Below are positions 1 to 12,227 of a DNA stretch of 64,000 bases, piece by piece (the first letter of the stretch is position 1; each line of letters opens with the position of its first letter). Under the pieces are notes generated by a model that worked only from the letters and a program-made list of their open reading frames with translations, was not told where the DNA came from and ran no database searches. The position numbers and the translations under genes are program-made. The stretch is from Prorocentrum cordatum (Eukaryota; Sar; Dinophyceae; Prorocentrales; Prorocentraceae). The stretch spans positions 33,738 through 97,737 of the forward strand of contig CAUYUJ010001728.1 in NCBI GenBank assembly GCA_963575745.1. Direction: 5' to 3'.

Positions 1-1
1 G

Positions 2-939
2 ATCATCATGTTCGACGCCGACTACAACCGGCGGTTCTGGCCGAGCGTGGAGGCCTGGACGTCGATGCGCCAGATCACCCAGGACTCAGGGGAAACCAAA
101 CCTACCTCGCTTTTGACCACCCTCGCTTCCAAAGGATACCAAACGATGCCAAACTACGGCCTGTACTGGTCAGGCCGCTTGACGAGGAGGCGCGTGGTAT
201 GGCTTGGTTTTGCCTGGAAGCGAAAGCGGGGTAGGTAATTCACGCTCTGAAGGACGGGCTTGCGCCGGCCTCTCGTCTCGATACCCGTGCCCAGGTGCAC
301 GGCGTCGCTGGCAGCGACGGCCAAGCCGCCCTGCGCGACTACCTCTTCGGAGCCTGGCTGCACAAGTCGGCCGAGGAGGCGGCCCGGACGCTCCGGGTCG
401 AGGAGTACTTCGTGACCAACCAGAAGGACAAGGAGGTGAACTTGCAGGTCCTGGCTGGCCTGGACGAGCGTGTGAAGGGCATCCTGGAGCAGAACCCCAG
501 CCTGGCGGCCGCCTTCTCCAGCAAGGGCGGCCGCGACACCCCGCCCGCGCCGGCCCCTGGCCTCGCGCCGCCGCCGCCCCTCGGCGCGTGCCGCTGTGGC
601 GCCGCCTACCTCGCGGCCGAGTCCCGGTTCTGCCACATGTGCGGCTCGCCGGCGCGTGCCGGCGCGTGCCGCTGCGGCGCCGCCTACTTCACGGCCGAGG
701 ACCGGTACTGCAGCAGGTGCGGCTCCGCCCGCGCGCCCGAGGAGACGACCGGCGGCGCCGCGGGATGTGCGGCGGGCGGCAGCGCGGGCGCCGGCTGGCG
801 CGCGGTGCGCGAGGCGGCCGCCCGCCACAGGGCGACGCTGCCTTGCGGCACGTCGTCGGGCGCGCCGCCAGATGTGCCCGGCCTCTCGGAGGAGGCGGGC
901 GCCGCCGCCGCAGCGCCGTCTGTGCCGCGTCGGGCGTAA
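2..939 (+). CDS. Dinoflagellate-type hypothetical protein with two zinc ribbons, 5'-partial, two exons
   Basis: Two exons are read, 2-82 and 253-939, joined across a 170-bp intron. The frame is open at the window edge, so the true start lies upstream. Exon 1 encodes MFDADYNRRFWPSVEAW and exon 2 continues with DGLRPASRLDTRAQ and a helical part ending VTNQKDKEVNLQVLAGLDER. This F-D-A-D-Y-N...V-T-N-x-x-D-K arrangement is one I recognise from many predicted dinoflagellate proteins of unknown function. It is followed by a Pro/Ala linker and two near-identical zinc-ribbon-like modules, CRCGAAYLAAESRFCHMCG (about 595-651) and CRCGAAYFTAEDRYCSRCG (about 667-723), each with C-x-C and C-x-x-C pairs that could bind one zinc. 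The Ala/Gly-rich tail to the TAA at 937-939 looks less constrained, so the last exon may really end earlier. Role unknown. Confidence 0.6.
83..252 (+). other. Intron with GA-AG ends and internal terminal inverted repeats (candidate introner)
   Basis: The coding frame is broken between 83 and 252, and removing exactly this stretch joins the two halves of the conserved region. The donor is GA (CAG|GACTC) and the acceptor AG (GAAG|GAC). The pentamer AGGAC lies across both junctions (81-85 and 251-255). The intron folds on itself: ACCTACCTCGCTTT and CGCTTCCAAAGGATACCA near the left end have diverged inverted partners near the right end (GCGGGGTAGGTAATT, GGTATGGCTTGG). Non-canonical donors are known in dinoflagellates. 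That this was a mobile insertion is inference. Confidence 0.55.
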
Positions 940-1077
940 TTAGGGGGGCCGGGCGCCGCCGCTGCTGCCTGGCGCGACCCGTGCCCCGAGCGTCGCCAGG
1001 AGGAGGGGGAGAGCGACCCAGGCACGGATGGAGAACGGAGGAAGGGAAGTAGGGATGCGGGACAGCACGACGGGGGA

Positions 1078-1136
1078 GCAGGAAGAGGAAGAGGAGGAGG
1101 AAGCGGATGAGGAGGAGGAGGAGGAGGAGGAGGAGC
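1078..1136. repeat. (GGA)n microsatellite
   Basis: Purine-only GGA/GAA triplets interrupted by one GCGGAT. It lies in the otherwise featureless stretch 940-1284. Peptides read through it are runs of Glu, Gly or Ser and should not be treated as genes. Confidence 0.8.
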
Positions 1137-1306
1137 TCCCCCAGCCCCGACGGGCCACGTGCTGGGCCGCCCCCGCGCGACTTTTTCCGCGGTTGCATGC
1201 GCTGGCGGCGGGCAGGTGCGAAATTCCGCCTGGACCCGTCGCCCGCATCGGTCGGCCCAGTGCACCTGTTGATATACGGTGCTCGTGGAAAACATGTCGT
1301 GAACCA

Positions 1307-1468
1307 AGGGCTCCCTCGAGGGCGCGAAGTTATTCGCGCTTCGCGCTTCGCGGTCCTCGTTCCTTCTCCCCCTCCTCCTCGTCCTCCTATTCTCCCTTTG
1401 GGAGGGCGGCGCGAGAGCGCGAAGTTATTCGCGCTTCGCGCAGCGCGAAGCGCGAAGTTGGGAGCCCT
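1307..1468 (+). mobile_element. Family A inverted-repeat element, copy 1 (AGGGCTCCC...GGGAGCCCT)
   Basis: A 162-bp element with perfect 9-bp terminal inverted repeats AGGGCTCCC/GGGAGCCCT. Inside, the block CGCGAAGTTATTCGCGCTTCG occurs near both ends, separated by a pyrimidine-rich middle. It is flanked by a perfect 20-bp direct repeat, gtggaaaacatgtcgtgaac, at 1285-1304 and 1470-1489, which looks like a duplicated target. No coding capacity. Nearly identical copies sit at 17909, 22668 and 36620, and a shorter one near 15821. Confidence 0.8.
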
Positions 1469-1489
1469 AGTGGAAAACATGTCGTGAAC

Positions 1490-2258
1490 TGTCAGAGCAG
1501 AGGATTCACTGCTTCCCGTCCCCTCCTCCCCCCACCGCCTGCGCCCCACCCACCCCTCTGTCGTGGCCCCTCTGGTGCCCCCTTCCCTGCTCCGCTGCCC
1601 CCCCGCGCCGCCCTGCCGCCTGGACAGCTCGAGTGCCCGACCGACGCTGCTTGGTTGCCAGGGGCTCGATTGTGCCGGGGGGGGGCGGGGGCCAGGGGGT
1701 GGAGGAAGCGGGGAGGGCGGCGACGGCGACGACGACGGCGGCATCGTCGACAAGGGGGTCGCCTGCCCGGCCCTGCGCCCGCTGGCCCCCGGCAGGGCCA
1801 GGGAAGCCGAGGCGGAACTGGAGTCCGGCGGGGCCGAGCGCCTGCTTCCGCATCCCAAAACGTTGCTTTTGGCCCCGTCCACCCTCGCCCACCTCCCCCG
1901 CGCCCCCCCTCAGCGGCAGGGCGCAGCGCCACCTGGGCGAAACTTGCCTGTCTGACCGCGGGGTCTGGGGCCGCAGGGAGTGCAAACATCATCCGAAGAT
2001 ACTGCCATAGAAAATCCGAAGATTGAGTCATGATATGTTCTGGTTTGACTTCGGTTGAACACTTCTGGGCCTGAATATCTGGGCCCGTTCGGATTCAGAC
2101 AGGGTGTCATTCTTACCCATGCCCCCTCCCTCCCCCTCTCGCGTTTCACACCTCTCCCTCGACTCCTTCCTAAGGCAGCGCAGTGGGAGGAAATCGGGCG
2201 CTGCCGCTCGGGGCGAATACCTGGGCCGATCAATGTGATGACGATGGCGCGGGTGACC
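1490..2258. other. No recognised gene; one possible exon
   Basis: This stretch begins pyrimidine-rich. Around 1683-1953 a forward frame stays open and reads GEGGDGDDDGGIVDKGVACP and then REAEAELESGGAERLL, which has a coding look (GC-rich third positions, mixed amino acids). No splice sites or family could be fixed. From 1955 to 2258 I see nothing. Confidence 0.3.
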
Positions 2259-3474
2259 TGAGGACGAGGGCTTGGAGAGCAAGATCTTCAAGCTCGCGGA
2301 GGTGCCGACACAGGACGCCGACTCCGTCCAGGGGCCGGGGGTGCAGTCCGCCGTCGCCGACGCGCCAACGCGGATCTGGAGGGCCACAGTCGAGGCCAGC
2401 CAAGCAGCGCGTGCTAGGGAGGCCGCTGCTGCGCACTGCCGCCGCGCCGCGCGGCGGCTCGAGCACGACGACGACCTGGACGTGAGCAGGCAGAGCGCCG
2501 GGGCCCCCGCTGCCGCCCGGCTGGCCCGGAGCGCTTCTGGGGGCGCCGCGCGGGAGGCATCCGAGCCAGTGAAGAGCCCCCCCGCCGAGGTCGCCGGGCG
2601 CCCCGCCGAGCCCGCCAGGGCTCTGCCGGAGCCGCCGCCAGAGCTGCCGCAGCCGCCCGGCGGGCCCGGGGTGCCCCTGGGGCCGCCGGAGGCGCTGCCG
2701 CTGCGGAGCCTCCGTGCGTGGAGGGCAGCGTCGGGGTGCCGGGCGTCTTCGCCGACGCGGAGGGCTGGCCATGTCGGCCTGGTCTCGCATCAGGGGGGAA
2801 AGAAACACGCAGACACAATTAATCGTCGACTCCCAGGAAAATATGCAAAAATATGGGAAGTGGGGGGGATGACAAAAACCCAGAAAATATGGGAAAATAT
2901 TGGGAATATTTTTATTTGTGTGTATTTATTTGTGTGTCCTAATTTCCCTTTATCGCAGGCCGTCGACGGCCTCGAGCCTGGCTCCGAGGGTCGCGCGAGG
3001 CCGCGCTGGCGGAGGCGATGGAGCGGCTCGGGTCCTCCTCCTCCTCCTCCTCCTCCTCCTCCTCCTCCTCCTCCTCCTCCTCCTCCTCCTCCTCCTCCGT
3101 GGAGGAGTTCTGTCCCGCCTTTGCCGGGCAGGCGAGGATCGAGGGGAAGAAGCAGGAGGAGTGGGGCAAGAGCGGACGATGTCATGCGTGCTGGGGTCGT
3201 TCTCGAGTCCGACGGCCAGTGCAAGCCGCCGAGGGCGAGTAGCTACGCGCGGCTGCATGGGCTCGGGCCGAAGTTCTGGCGGTTCTCCGGGTGTAGCCTG
3301 GGGAGCGCTGCTCCGTTCGGGCCCGCGAGGTTTTTGGGGCGGGCGGCCTTTGTAATTAGATGCGCTCGGCTGCCCGTTGGTGTCCGTCCCTGCAGGAGTG
3401 GCGGGGCCATGGCCGCGGCCTTCCCCTCCTCGGAGGGCCGTTGCAGGGGTGCGCCTGTCTGGTGGGGCCCCTAG
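2259..3474 (+). CDS. Coding-like stretch, unrecognised, probably several exons
   Basis: A forward frame is open from about 2259 (after a possible acceptor CCTGAG|GACGAG) to a TAG at 3472-3474. Its first part, LESKIFKLAEVPTQDADSVQ followed by an Ala/Arg-rich helical segment and a Pro-rich tail, looks like genuine protein. The middle (about 2794-2958) is a copy of repeat family F and ends TATCGCAG, a good 3' splice site. Removing 165 bp keeps the same frame. After that, one frame gives a 20-plus proline run from the TCC microsatellite and then a mixed sequence (ADDVMRAGVVLESDGQCKPP). Another frame gives REAALAEAMERLG and then poly-Ser. I cannot choose between them and do not recognise a family. 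It could belong to the gene at 2-939, which lies on the same strand. Confidence 0.35.
2791..2958 (+). repeat. Family F dispersed repeat, copy 1 (probable intron)
   Basis: An AT-richer block in GC-rich surroundings. It starts with AAACACGCAGACACAATTAA, has ATATGGGAAAATATTGGG-type repeats in the middle and ends with TTTGTGTGTATTTATTTGTG. The same order recurs at 22242, 45497 and 50425. The left ACACxCAGACAC and right TGTGTGT motifs are roughly inverted. It lies inside an open frame and ends at a splice-like CGCAG, so it may be spliced out. Confidence 0.65.
3030..3098. repeat. (TCC)n microsatellite
   Basis: An uninterrupted run of about 22 TCC triplets. It reads as poly-Ser, poly-Pro or poly-Leu depending on frame, and sits inside the candidate coding stretch 2259-3474. 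Confidence 0.95.
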
Positions 3475-4431
<957 letters not shown>

Positions 4432-4713
4432 TGTTTTTTTTTTTTGTTTTTTTTCGCGCCACTGGCAGGGCAGAGCGCAGAGTCTGGAAATGCATCATAT
4501 GTTTTCGAGGCTCCTCTGCGCATGCATTCTGCGATGTGCGAGGGGCGAGGTCCTCCACTCTTCCAATGCACGCAACGCCCAACGCAACAAGACGCACACG
4601 CAAGCACACATAATACTCGAAGCAATTCACGTTCCACCTGGAGCCAGCATGTAGGATCATGCAGGAAAAGGGGGAAGATGAGAGGAGGCCGAAACACGAT
4701 CATCAAAGCACCG

Positions 4714-5867
4714 TCATGCGACAGACTCAAACTCATTCGTATTTGTTGCTGCGCTGCGCACGTGAGGCAGCAATCTGCGCACATGAATGACGATCGATGG
4801 GTAACCTTCTCTGCAACTTAAGGCTATCCCGCACTCTGGACAGTAAAGAGCAATGATGGGCGGCCGAGCCTTCGCCAGTGGCTTAGGGGTCACCGTAGCC
4901 TTGATCCCTTTGCCCTTGATCTTGGGCTGGTCATCCATGTAGTCGTCCTGGATGCATTTGTGCATGGTGAGGCTGGAATTGTTGAAGCTTTATCCATGCC
5001 TCCGTCAGCGCATCCTCGCCGAGTGCATTTTGACGACCGTGTCAGGCTGGCGCCTGCTAGCCATAGCCCGTGGCCAGCTGGATGGTGGCCAGCTCGTCGA
5101 CCATGGTGTCGAAGTCGTGCTCGTCGAGCTGCATGTCGAGCTCGGACAGCGACCTTACCTCCTTTGCTGCTGTCGGTGCGGCCGTCGGCGTAGCAATCAT
5201 TGACCTTGTCGGAGCTGCTGTTGACGCGGCAGTCGGAGAGTCTATCTTCGCCTTCATTCGCATGCTCGATTGCTTTCGACAATGCTGCCCACGCTTTCGC
5301 TGGGATCGCCCAGCAGCTCATCGTGATCCGTAGCGGTCTCTTCCAGAGGAGTGCGCACGACGAGGTGGAGGTAGACTTCCGTCTCGTAACGTCCTCATCG
5401 TCGATGGAGCTCTGGAGAGCGTCCCGAGCAAAGCGTTGCAGATGCAGGTCGGTCTGACGCTCTTGCTCGTGACTCTTGCTGGCCAAGCTTCTGTCAGTGT
5501 CCGTGCTTGCGGCAGTGTCCGCAGTGGAGGCGTCACCGTTCACGGGTGCAAGCTCTGACTGGCACCGAGCGGTTTCCAGATTCAGTCGAGCTAAATACAC
5601 GTTCGCGTCCTCACTGATCGTCTCCATGATTTCTAATACAGCGTCCCACGCCCGCACTTTTCTCCTCCAACTTGAGTTCATGCGAAGCGAAGTGGCTGCC
5701 GACGGTAGGCCTTGGAACGGTTTGCCAGCGGCATGTGCCACGCGCGTCATGGCAGCCTTGTGAAGACGTGCAACCAGAAGGTGGGGAGCTTGCTGCATCG
5801 ATGGGAACAGCGTCCCTTCTCCATCCTCCTCCTCTGACTCCTCCTCCCCCCGCTCGAATAAGAGCAC
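4714..5867 (-). pseudogene. Reverse-strand coding region with frame breaks (pseudogene or mis-spliced exons)
   Basis: On the reverse strand a frame beginning MLLFERGEEESEEEDGEG (from 5867) reads as plausible protein through AWDAVLEIMETISEDANVYL and DALQSSIDDEDV to about 5400. The convincing reading then changes frame: ATDHDELLGDPSESVGSIVE around 5300, then RSLSELDMQLDEHDFDTMVD to a stop near 5057. A further piece, CIQDDYMDDQPKIKGKGIKA followed by IIALYCPECGIAL, runs to a stop at 4714. The C-P-E-C pair hints at a metal site but is alone. Frame changes without obvious splice signals suggest a decayed copy. The 3' poly(A)-like tract at 4321-4454 fits a processed copy, but no relict spliced leader was found upstream. 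The family is not recognised. Confidence 0.4.
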
Positions 5868-6950
5868 GCGTGCGCGCCCGTTGCTTTCTGGCGCACAGCT
5901 TGCACGCGGACCATACGGTACTGAAGGAAAACGGACATACGTTTTGCTCTACATCATGTTACCATTGCCGCCATGCATCTTACCTCGCCCATGCCACCCG
6001 CAATTCTAATTGGTGGCGGGGTTTGGGGCGATCCCAGCTCGCGCTTCACGGGGCTGTGTATAGTGCGATGTGGACGCACATCCGCCCTCTCCCCAATTTT
6101 TCTTTGGATCCACCCTCCATTCCCCGAACAGCTTGTGTGTATGGCTGTCCTGTAAGCGTTCGGGTAATTCGCCCCAGACACCCACTGATACGATGAGGCG
6201 AACCCCACACAGTACGAGACATGAAGATCAGGCTGCGCAGGAAACTTCGCAGCTGCAGGCAACTTCTTGATGTGGAGCAAATCGCCCGCGGGAGCGCCGC
6301 GACTTTCCCATGGCCCATCCCACCCCACGGGTACTGGCCGCAGCTTCGAGCTGGGCATGACTGCGAGGCTCCTCCCTGGGCCAGTACCGTGCCTCGTGAT
6401 GCGTGCAACGGAGCTGGCTGTTCTTGCGAGCACGTCGCACCGCGCGAGTGGGGCACTGAACGTCAGTGTATTTATTTCATCACCCTCGGCACCAGTCAGC
6501 GGCAACAGCACTACAGCCATTCATCGAGGTGGGGCACTATCGAGGAGTGCCCCCATCTTGACGCTCGGGGGCAGCAAGCTACTTCTCACCAACCGAACGT
6601 CGCCGATGTATGTTCTTGCCCCGACTGTGGGCCGCCGCCGGACAGATGCGCATCCGGCGACCGCTGCAGACGCCGCGTCCAGGTGCAGCCGGCGCGTCGG
6701 CTGCGTCCCGACCATTGCTCACTTGGTTTTTTCGTTGCATCCGCCTTTTCGACCAGCGCGGCAACTTCGAGCTTCCGCTTTTCGTCATCTCTGGGCTCGC
6801 CCTCGAGGCGGGCTACGACGGAGACCTCGCCACCACCCACGACGACCCCCTACCGAAACGATGCGTCGAGGCGCGCCGTGGGCACCCGCTGCCGTCGCGC
6901 CGCATTCCGCCTGGAAGCCTTGTCGCGCGCCCTCCTTCTTGGAACAGGGA
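5868..6950. other. No gene or repeat recognised
   Basis: Mixed-composition DNA. Open frames on both strands are of similar length and none has a recognisable motif, compositional coding signal or flanking splice signals I would trust. Confidence 0.5.
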
Positions 6951-9780
6951 AAGCGGCCCAGCCCGCGCACTGCGCCGCGCGCGGCCCTGGCCGCGGCCAC
7001 CCCTCTGCCTTGCTGCAGGCGCGCCGCCCGCTCGCTGACTCGGCAGCGAGCGCGATCGACGGGCAATCGGAGCAAAGCTGCGCCCTTCACTTGAGACGGC
7101 GAGACGCGTTGCCCCGCGCTCTGGCGCACGCGGCGCGCCCAGGCGCTCGGACGCGCGATGCGCAGGCCGCGTAGTTTCAGGCGCGCTGGCGCGCATGTTA
7201 CGCATGCGGCCGCAAGATTCCGCCCGCGCGCTGCGCCGATCGGTCTAGGCGCGCAGCCGCGCGGCAATCTGCGCGCCCTCTGCTGGGCAGCTTCAGACAG
7301 AAGAGCGCGAGCCCCCCCTTGCAGCGGAAACTGCCCGATCGCTCAGGATTCGCCGGCGGGGGGCTCGCCGGCGCAGCGCTAGCGCGCTGCGGCGCAGGCG
7401 CGCGCTGCTCGCGTGCCCGCCCGCGCTGCTCGTTGCGCCAGGGCCAGAGCCCATGCCCGGCGATGCAGCCGCGCCAGCGCGGCGTGCTATACCCTGGCAC
7501 TCCTAGGCGTCGCGTTGCGCGCGCTGGGCCATGGTCTGCGCCGCGCGGCGCCCGCGCGCGCCTGCGCGCCCGGCCGGGCATAAGCATGGCCAGCTGCGCG
7601 CCAGAGCGCGCGCAAAGGCAGAGGCATGCCACGCTCGCGCCCAACTGCGCGCGCCGCCGCCCACGCCAGGGCGCCGCGGCGCCCAGCTGCGCGCCCGCGC
7701 GCGAGAGGGCCGGCGCGCCGACCGCACTTGCGCCTCGCCGAGCTCGTTTTCAACCACTTCGGATCCGAGAGCGCCCGTTGGCACTGACGGCGGCAGCTGC
7801 TTACCGCGCTCAGGCTTCAACCGGCCTGGCCACGCAGGTCGCAGCAAACAGGGGGGCCTTATGCGGGCCAGGTCAGCCAGCGCGCGATTTCAGTCCTTGC
7901 GCTTGTAAGCCAGATTGCACGCTTTTCCCTGCGCTTCTACTTCAATCCACCTGCGCCGCCACGTCGCCGCCTCAGCACATAGGGACAAGTGCGGCACGTG
8001 CCGGCCGACGCGGGCAGTGCTACCTGTCTGTGCGCCGCCCCTCAGCCATGCGCCCGCCTTTGGCGCGATCTACTTGCGTGCAACCCGCTGCGGGTTCGGC
8101 ATTTGACTGGCCCGGCGCGGCGTCGCTTGCTGGGCCGCCCCGCGGAGGAGCGCCCCCATCGAGGTCTCGCCGACGGGCTCAACGGCGCGGCGCCCCCTCG
8201 TCAAGAGCGCGCCCCGTCGGTCCGCGCCGCGAATCTAGCGGTCTGATAACCGTCTGCACTGGTTGTTGCGCCGGCGCCCAACGATCCGAATGGATCGAGT
8301 TCCGCAGAGCTCTCCGCCCCCATTCCGACGGGCCGGCGAGCCCGCACAGAGCCGAGCGCGACGCGCTCGCCTTGCGGGCGCGCGGGCAGTGGTTTACAAC
8401 TGCAGGATGCGATGGCGATCTTCGCCGGAAATTGGCACGGCGCACGCGTTCGCTAAACATCGCGTGGAGTTATTCGTCGCGTCGATCCTCTGTCTTCGCC
8501 CCCCCCTTTTGTCAACGCGCAGTGCATCGTGTTCTACCAGGCCTTCTCCCGCTCCACCCTCGCCGTCCACGGCGCTGGGCCAGTGGACAGGCTCGCAGGA
8601 TCGGGGTTGCGCGCCGAGCCGCGGCGCCTCGCGACAGGCTGGCGCGCGCGTTCACGCGCGGCTCTGTTTAGCCAGGATGCCCGCGCGCGCCGGCGCCTGA
8701 GCGCCCGCGGCTGCGCGCCGCGCGCGACGCGAATGCCCGCCCAAACGCTCGCTGCTCACAGTGTCTTCGCTTCCGCCGCGTCGCGCACCGCGTGGCGCCA
8801 TCTGCCGCCCAGCAGGCTGGGGGGCGAGGAGGGCGCAAAGAGTCGGATGACAAACTCGAGGGCGAGGAGAACGACGCGAGGCAGAGGACCAGGAGAACAG
8901 CGAGGAGGAGAAGGAGGAGGAGGAAGTGCAATGGCAGCCAAAACACGCAGGAAGAGCGAGGCAGAGCCACCGCGCGGCCCCCAGATCCGTTCAATTCTGC
9001 TTCTGATCTGCCACCCCCTGTTCGCGCAACTCAACCACTCCCCCCATCGCCCGCAGAAGCGGCTGTCAGCCGGATGCCAACTTGGTTGCAACCGACGCCT
9101 GCTGGCAGCCGCAACCTACATTAGTAGTCGCCAAGCCATAGAGGCGCCGCAAAACGCCGCTGCCGCGACCTCCAGTCTAGCGCACCGCGCTTACTGCTGC
9201 ACGCAACAACTACCAACCGCAGTTGCCAGTGCGTTCCCCGCGTGGCTCAGCGCGCGGGCTGGCGCGAGCAGCGGCTGAGGGCGATCCTGGCCAACGGCCG
9301 CAAGAGCGCGCATCTGCGGCCGACGCGCCCAGATGCCGGCGAGGTCATTCGGCGGGCAAGACCTACTGCGCCGCCACCACGTTGACATGCTCACTTCTAC
9401 TGCGACAGAATGCTTGGGATCGACTTCCAGCGGCGCGCAGCAGCATCCCGTTGCGCCCTCTACCGCCCAACTCACCGCGCTGCGACCGCAGCGTGGGCCG
9501 GGGCGCGTCAGCCCCCCGACGCGCCCCTCGCGCCCGCGCACAAAGGAGCGAACCCAAACGTCGACGCGCTCACCATCGCTATCAGCGCCGCCGGCGCGTT
9601 GCGCCGCGCTCTGAGCGACCTGCGGCGTTCGCAGTCCATGCCGGCGCCGCAGCCGGCGCGCCGCAGGTGCAGCGCGCGCGCCGCCGCCTTGCGACCCGCT
9701 CAACCTTGCGGCGGCGCGAGGGTCGGGGCGCGCCTGCCACGCGCGCGCGCAGACGCAACGGCTTGTTCTCGCCGGGAGTA
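6951..9780. other. GCGC-dense non-coding domain
   Basis: About 2.8 kb in which GCGC, CGCG and GGCGC strings are packed far more densely than in the rest of the window, especially 7100-7720 and 8580-8760. Stop codons are rare simply because of base composition, so long frames occur on both strands (for example 7319-8671), but their protein is Arg/Ala/Pro filler. No tandem period is obvious. A small GGA patch lies at 8875-8925. Confidence 0.55.
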
Positions 9781-11795
9781 GCAGGGCAAAACCTCCCCCA
9801 CCCCACTCCTGTGGAAGATGTCTCAGGCCATTCCGGTGGGGACACCTGCAGTTGCCCTCTCCCTTCGCCTCTCTGCGCGTGACCCTCAAGGCGCGCGCGT
9901 CTCTGTGGAGTGTCCTGTGGCCAAGTGCCATGTGCAGGCGCCGCTCCACGGGGGGTGGGCATATGCTGACTGGCTGTCTTGCTCGCTCATCCCTCTCACA
10001 GGTTATCAGCCTTTTGTTGCTTTGCCCTCTGGGCCACGTGACCATCGCTGCGTTTCTACCCATTCTGAGTTGCGCGCTTCGCTGCGCGAAGGACGGCGCA
10101 ATTGCTTCGGGCGATGCGACGGATCTCCCCGCCCATTTTGAGTTGTGCAGCGCCGATCAAAGGCGGCACAATTGCTTCAGATGGTGGGGCGGTCCGTTAT
10201 CAGTATATTGTCTGCCAACAATCATATCGAAATTGATGCCGTATATTGTATTGTCATGGAAAGGCGTCTGAGTACGACCTATGCAAAGCATCGCCCCCAT
10301 GACTCCTACATTGATGCGGGCATCGCATATTTGGCACATCTGTTGATGATTAGCGTCCACTTTTGAGGCCTGGAGTGGCTCGCGTTACACGTTGTACGCT
10401 ATCTAGTTGATCAGTTATCATCACAACTTCGATCTTGCTATCAGTTGAATCCAGGCCTGAAGTGTCTCTCGATATGCCCCCAATTCCCAAGGGTCTTTTT
10501 CTACTTATCTCACGTCGTCTATCGTCGGGGGGAGGTTTCGCTGTCCGCCCCCCCGCAGGTGCACGTCGACGCCCTCCCCTTTATCGCTTTCTGTTGTCCT
10601 TCGCTATCTCCATCAATCCATTGCTTCTCTCCCGCCGTCCACGTGTCCTGTCTTCTTTCTCCTCGCGCTTCTGTTGATGCATGTTGTCACCATGTGCGCA
10701 TTCATTTTGCGGCGATTGCTGGGAGCTGCGCCGCGCCGAACGGTCTTCGCTGCGCATTCTGATGCATCTGAGCGCGCGCGTATTGCTTGCGGAAAGAATC
10801 TCCGCGATCGCTCCCGGAATGCCGACGTCTGGCAGGGTCGCATGGTGCGCGGGCCCAGACTTGCAGGCCGGCGATTCCGACTCCGGCTTGCGATTTCGCC
10901 TCCCTCGGAGCCCGACAGGCCGAGACGCGGGCGGCGGCGGGCCTCGCGCAGGATTAGCATTTCATTCCCCTAATCGAAAGGGGTGGCCCCGAGCTGGCGG
11001 GGGCGCCCGGAGCCCGAGCATTGGCTACTTGTCACTTCTCCTAGGCTCGAAAAAGGATTCGTGAATCAGAGATGCTGATCAGGCGCGGGCTGCGGACGCC
11101 CTTGCCCGCTTGGACCGCGTGCAAGTCGCACTGCGCACGTCGCGCCAGGCAAGCAGGGGCCGAGGCTGCTCTGTGCGCGCAGACGATTCCGAGACGCCGA
11201 CGGCGGGGGGCTATAGGTACCCACAGCTGACGCATGACCTTCTGATTTGTTTTGTCGTTAGTGGTTGTCAGAGTCACATTCAGGTATTACTTCCTCGCAG
11301 AGCTCGCAGCATCCACAACTGCAGGATGAGTCCTCGCGGTAGACCCCGCAGCAGTTCCGTGCAGATCTGCATTCTACGTCCCTTGCAACTTATGGGCGCG
11401 GATGTCCCTCGTCGGGGGGGTCTTTCCCCCTTTCCCCCTTCCTCCTCTTCTCTTCCTGTCCCGCAGCCTCTGGGGGTCGCGGGAATTCACCGCCCTGCGT
11501 CTCTCTGGAGTCGGGTCCGTTCTGTTCTTCTCTTTCTTTTTATTCGCGCCACATACGAGGGGCCTCTGCGGGGGGGCCACGGCCCCGCGAACTGGCACCT
11601 CTCACCGCGGAGCATAAAATCACACGCTCGACGCGGCCAGAAGCTGGCCCGCGTCGAGAAGAGCAGCCAAGTTTGGGCGGGGCCGGCGCGACCCCTAATC
11701 GTTAAGCGCAGCCCAGTGTGGGCGGGGGCAATATTTCGCTTTATATCCTTCTTATTGTTTCCTTCTCTCGTGCGGTCTCGCGCCGGGGGGGGGGG
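9781..11795. other. No gene recognised; one short imperfect duplication
   Basis: At 10064-10185 a block with the order TTxTGAGTTGxGC...GGCGCAATTGCTTC is present twice (GGCGCAATTGCTTCGGGCGA and GGCACAATTGCTTCAGATGG). The rest shows no family-level similarity I can name and no long frame with a coding look. Confidence 0.45.
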
Positions 11796-11806
11796 GCGGC
11801 GGCGCC

Positions 11807-11924
11807 GCGGGCGCCCCCGCTCCTCGGGGCAGTTGAGCCTCGAGGGATCCTGCGGTTGAGCTCGCGCGGCGCCCCCGCTCCTCAGGGCAATTGAGCCTCG
11901 TGGAACCCAGCGGTTGAGCTCGCA
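11807..11924. repeat. Two-copy 58-bp tandem duplication
   Basis: GCCCCCGCTCCTC at 11813 recurs at 11871 with the following text (GGGCARTTGAGCCTCG ... GCGGTTGAGCTCGC) conserved with few changes. It ends in AGCTCGC both times. Confidence 0.7.
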
Positions 11925-12227
11925 TCGCGTGTCCTGCCCCCCGCGGGCGCGCGTCGAGAGACGCGCGTCGACGTGCTCATGCTCTCGCGCGCTCTCACAA
12001 TCCTGCTTGCATTCTCGGTCGATCCCGCCAGGTGCACATCTTGCACTGCGACGCACTCCGCGTTGGGCAATCCACCCTATATCCATGATATCCGCAAGGG
12101 CCTCGCCCCCTGCCGCTGGCCCCCTTTCAATCATAGCGGGGCGCGCCGGAGCTATATTTGTTCGGCGCCGTCGCGAAACAATGTCGGAACCTCATGCGAG
12201 GGCAATTGGCAAGAGGCGCATCCTATT

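Noticed and set aside
7319-8671. 450-codon forward open frame
   Set aside because: It lies in the GCGC-dense domain where stops are rare by composition. The protein is Arg/Ala/Pro/Ser filler and the reverse strand is equally open.
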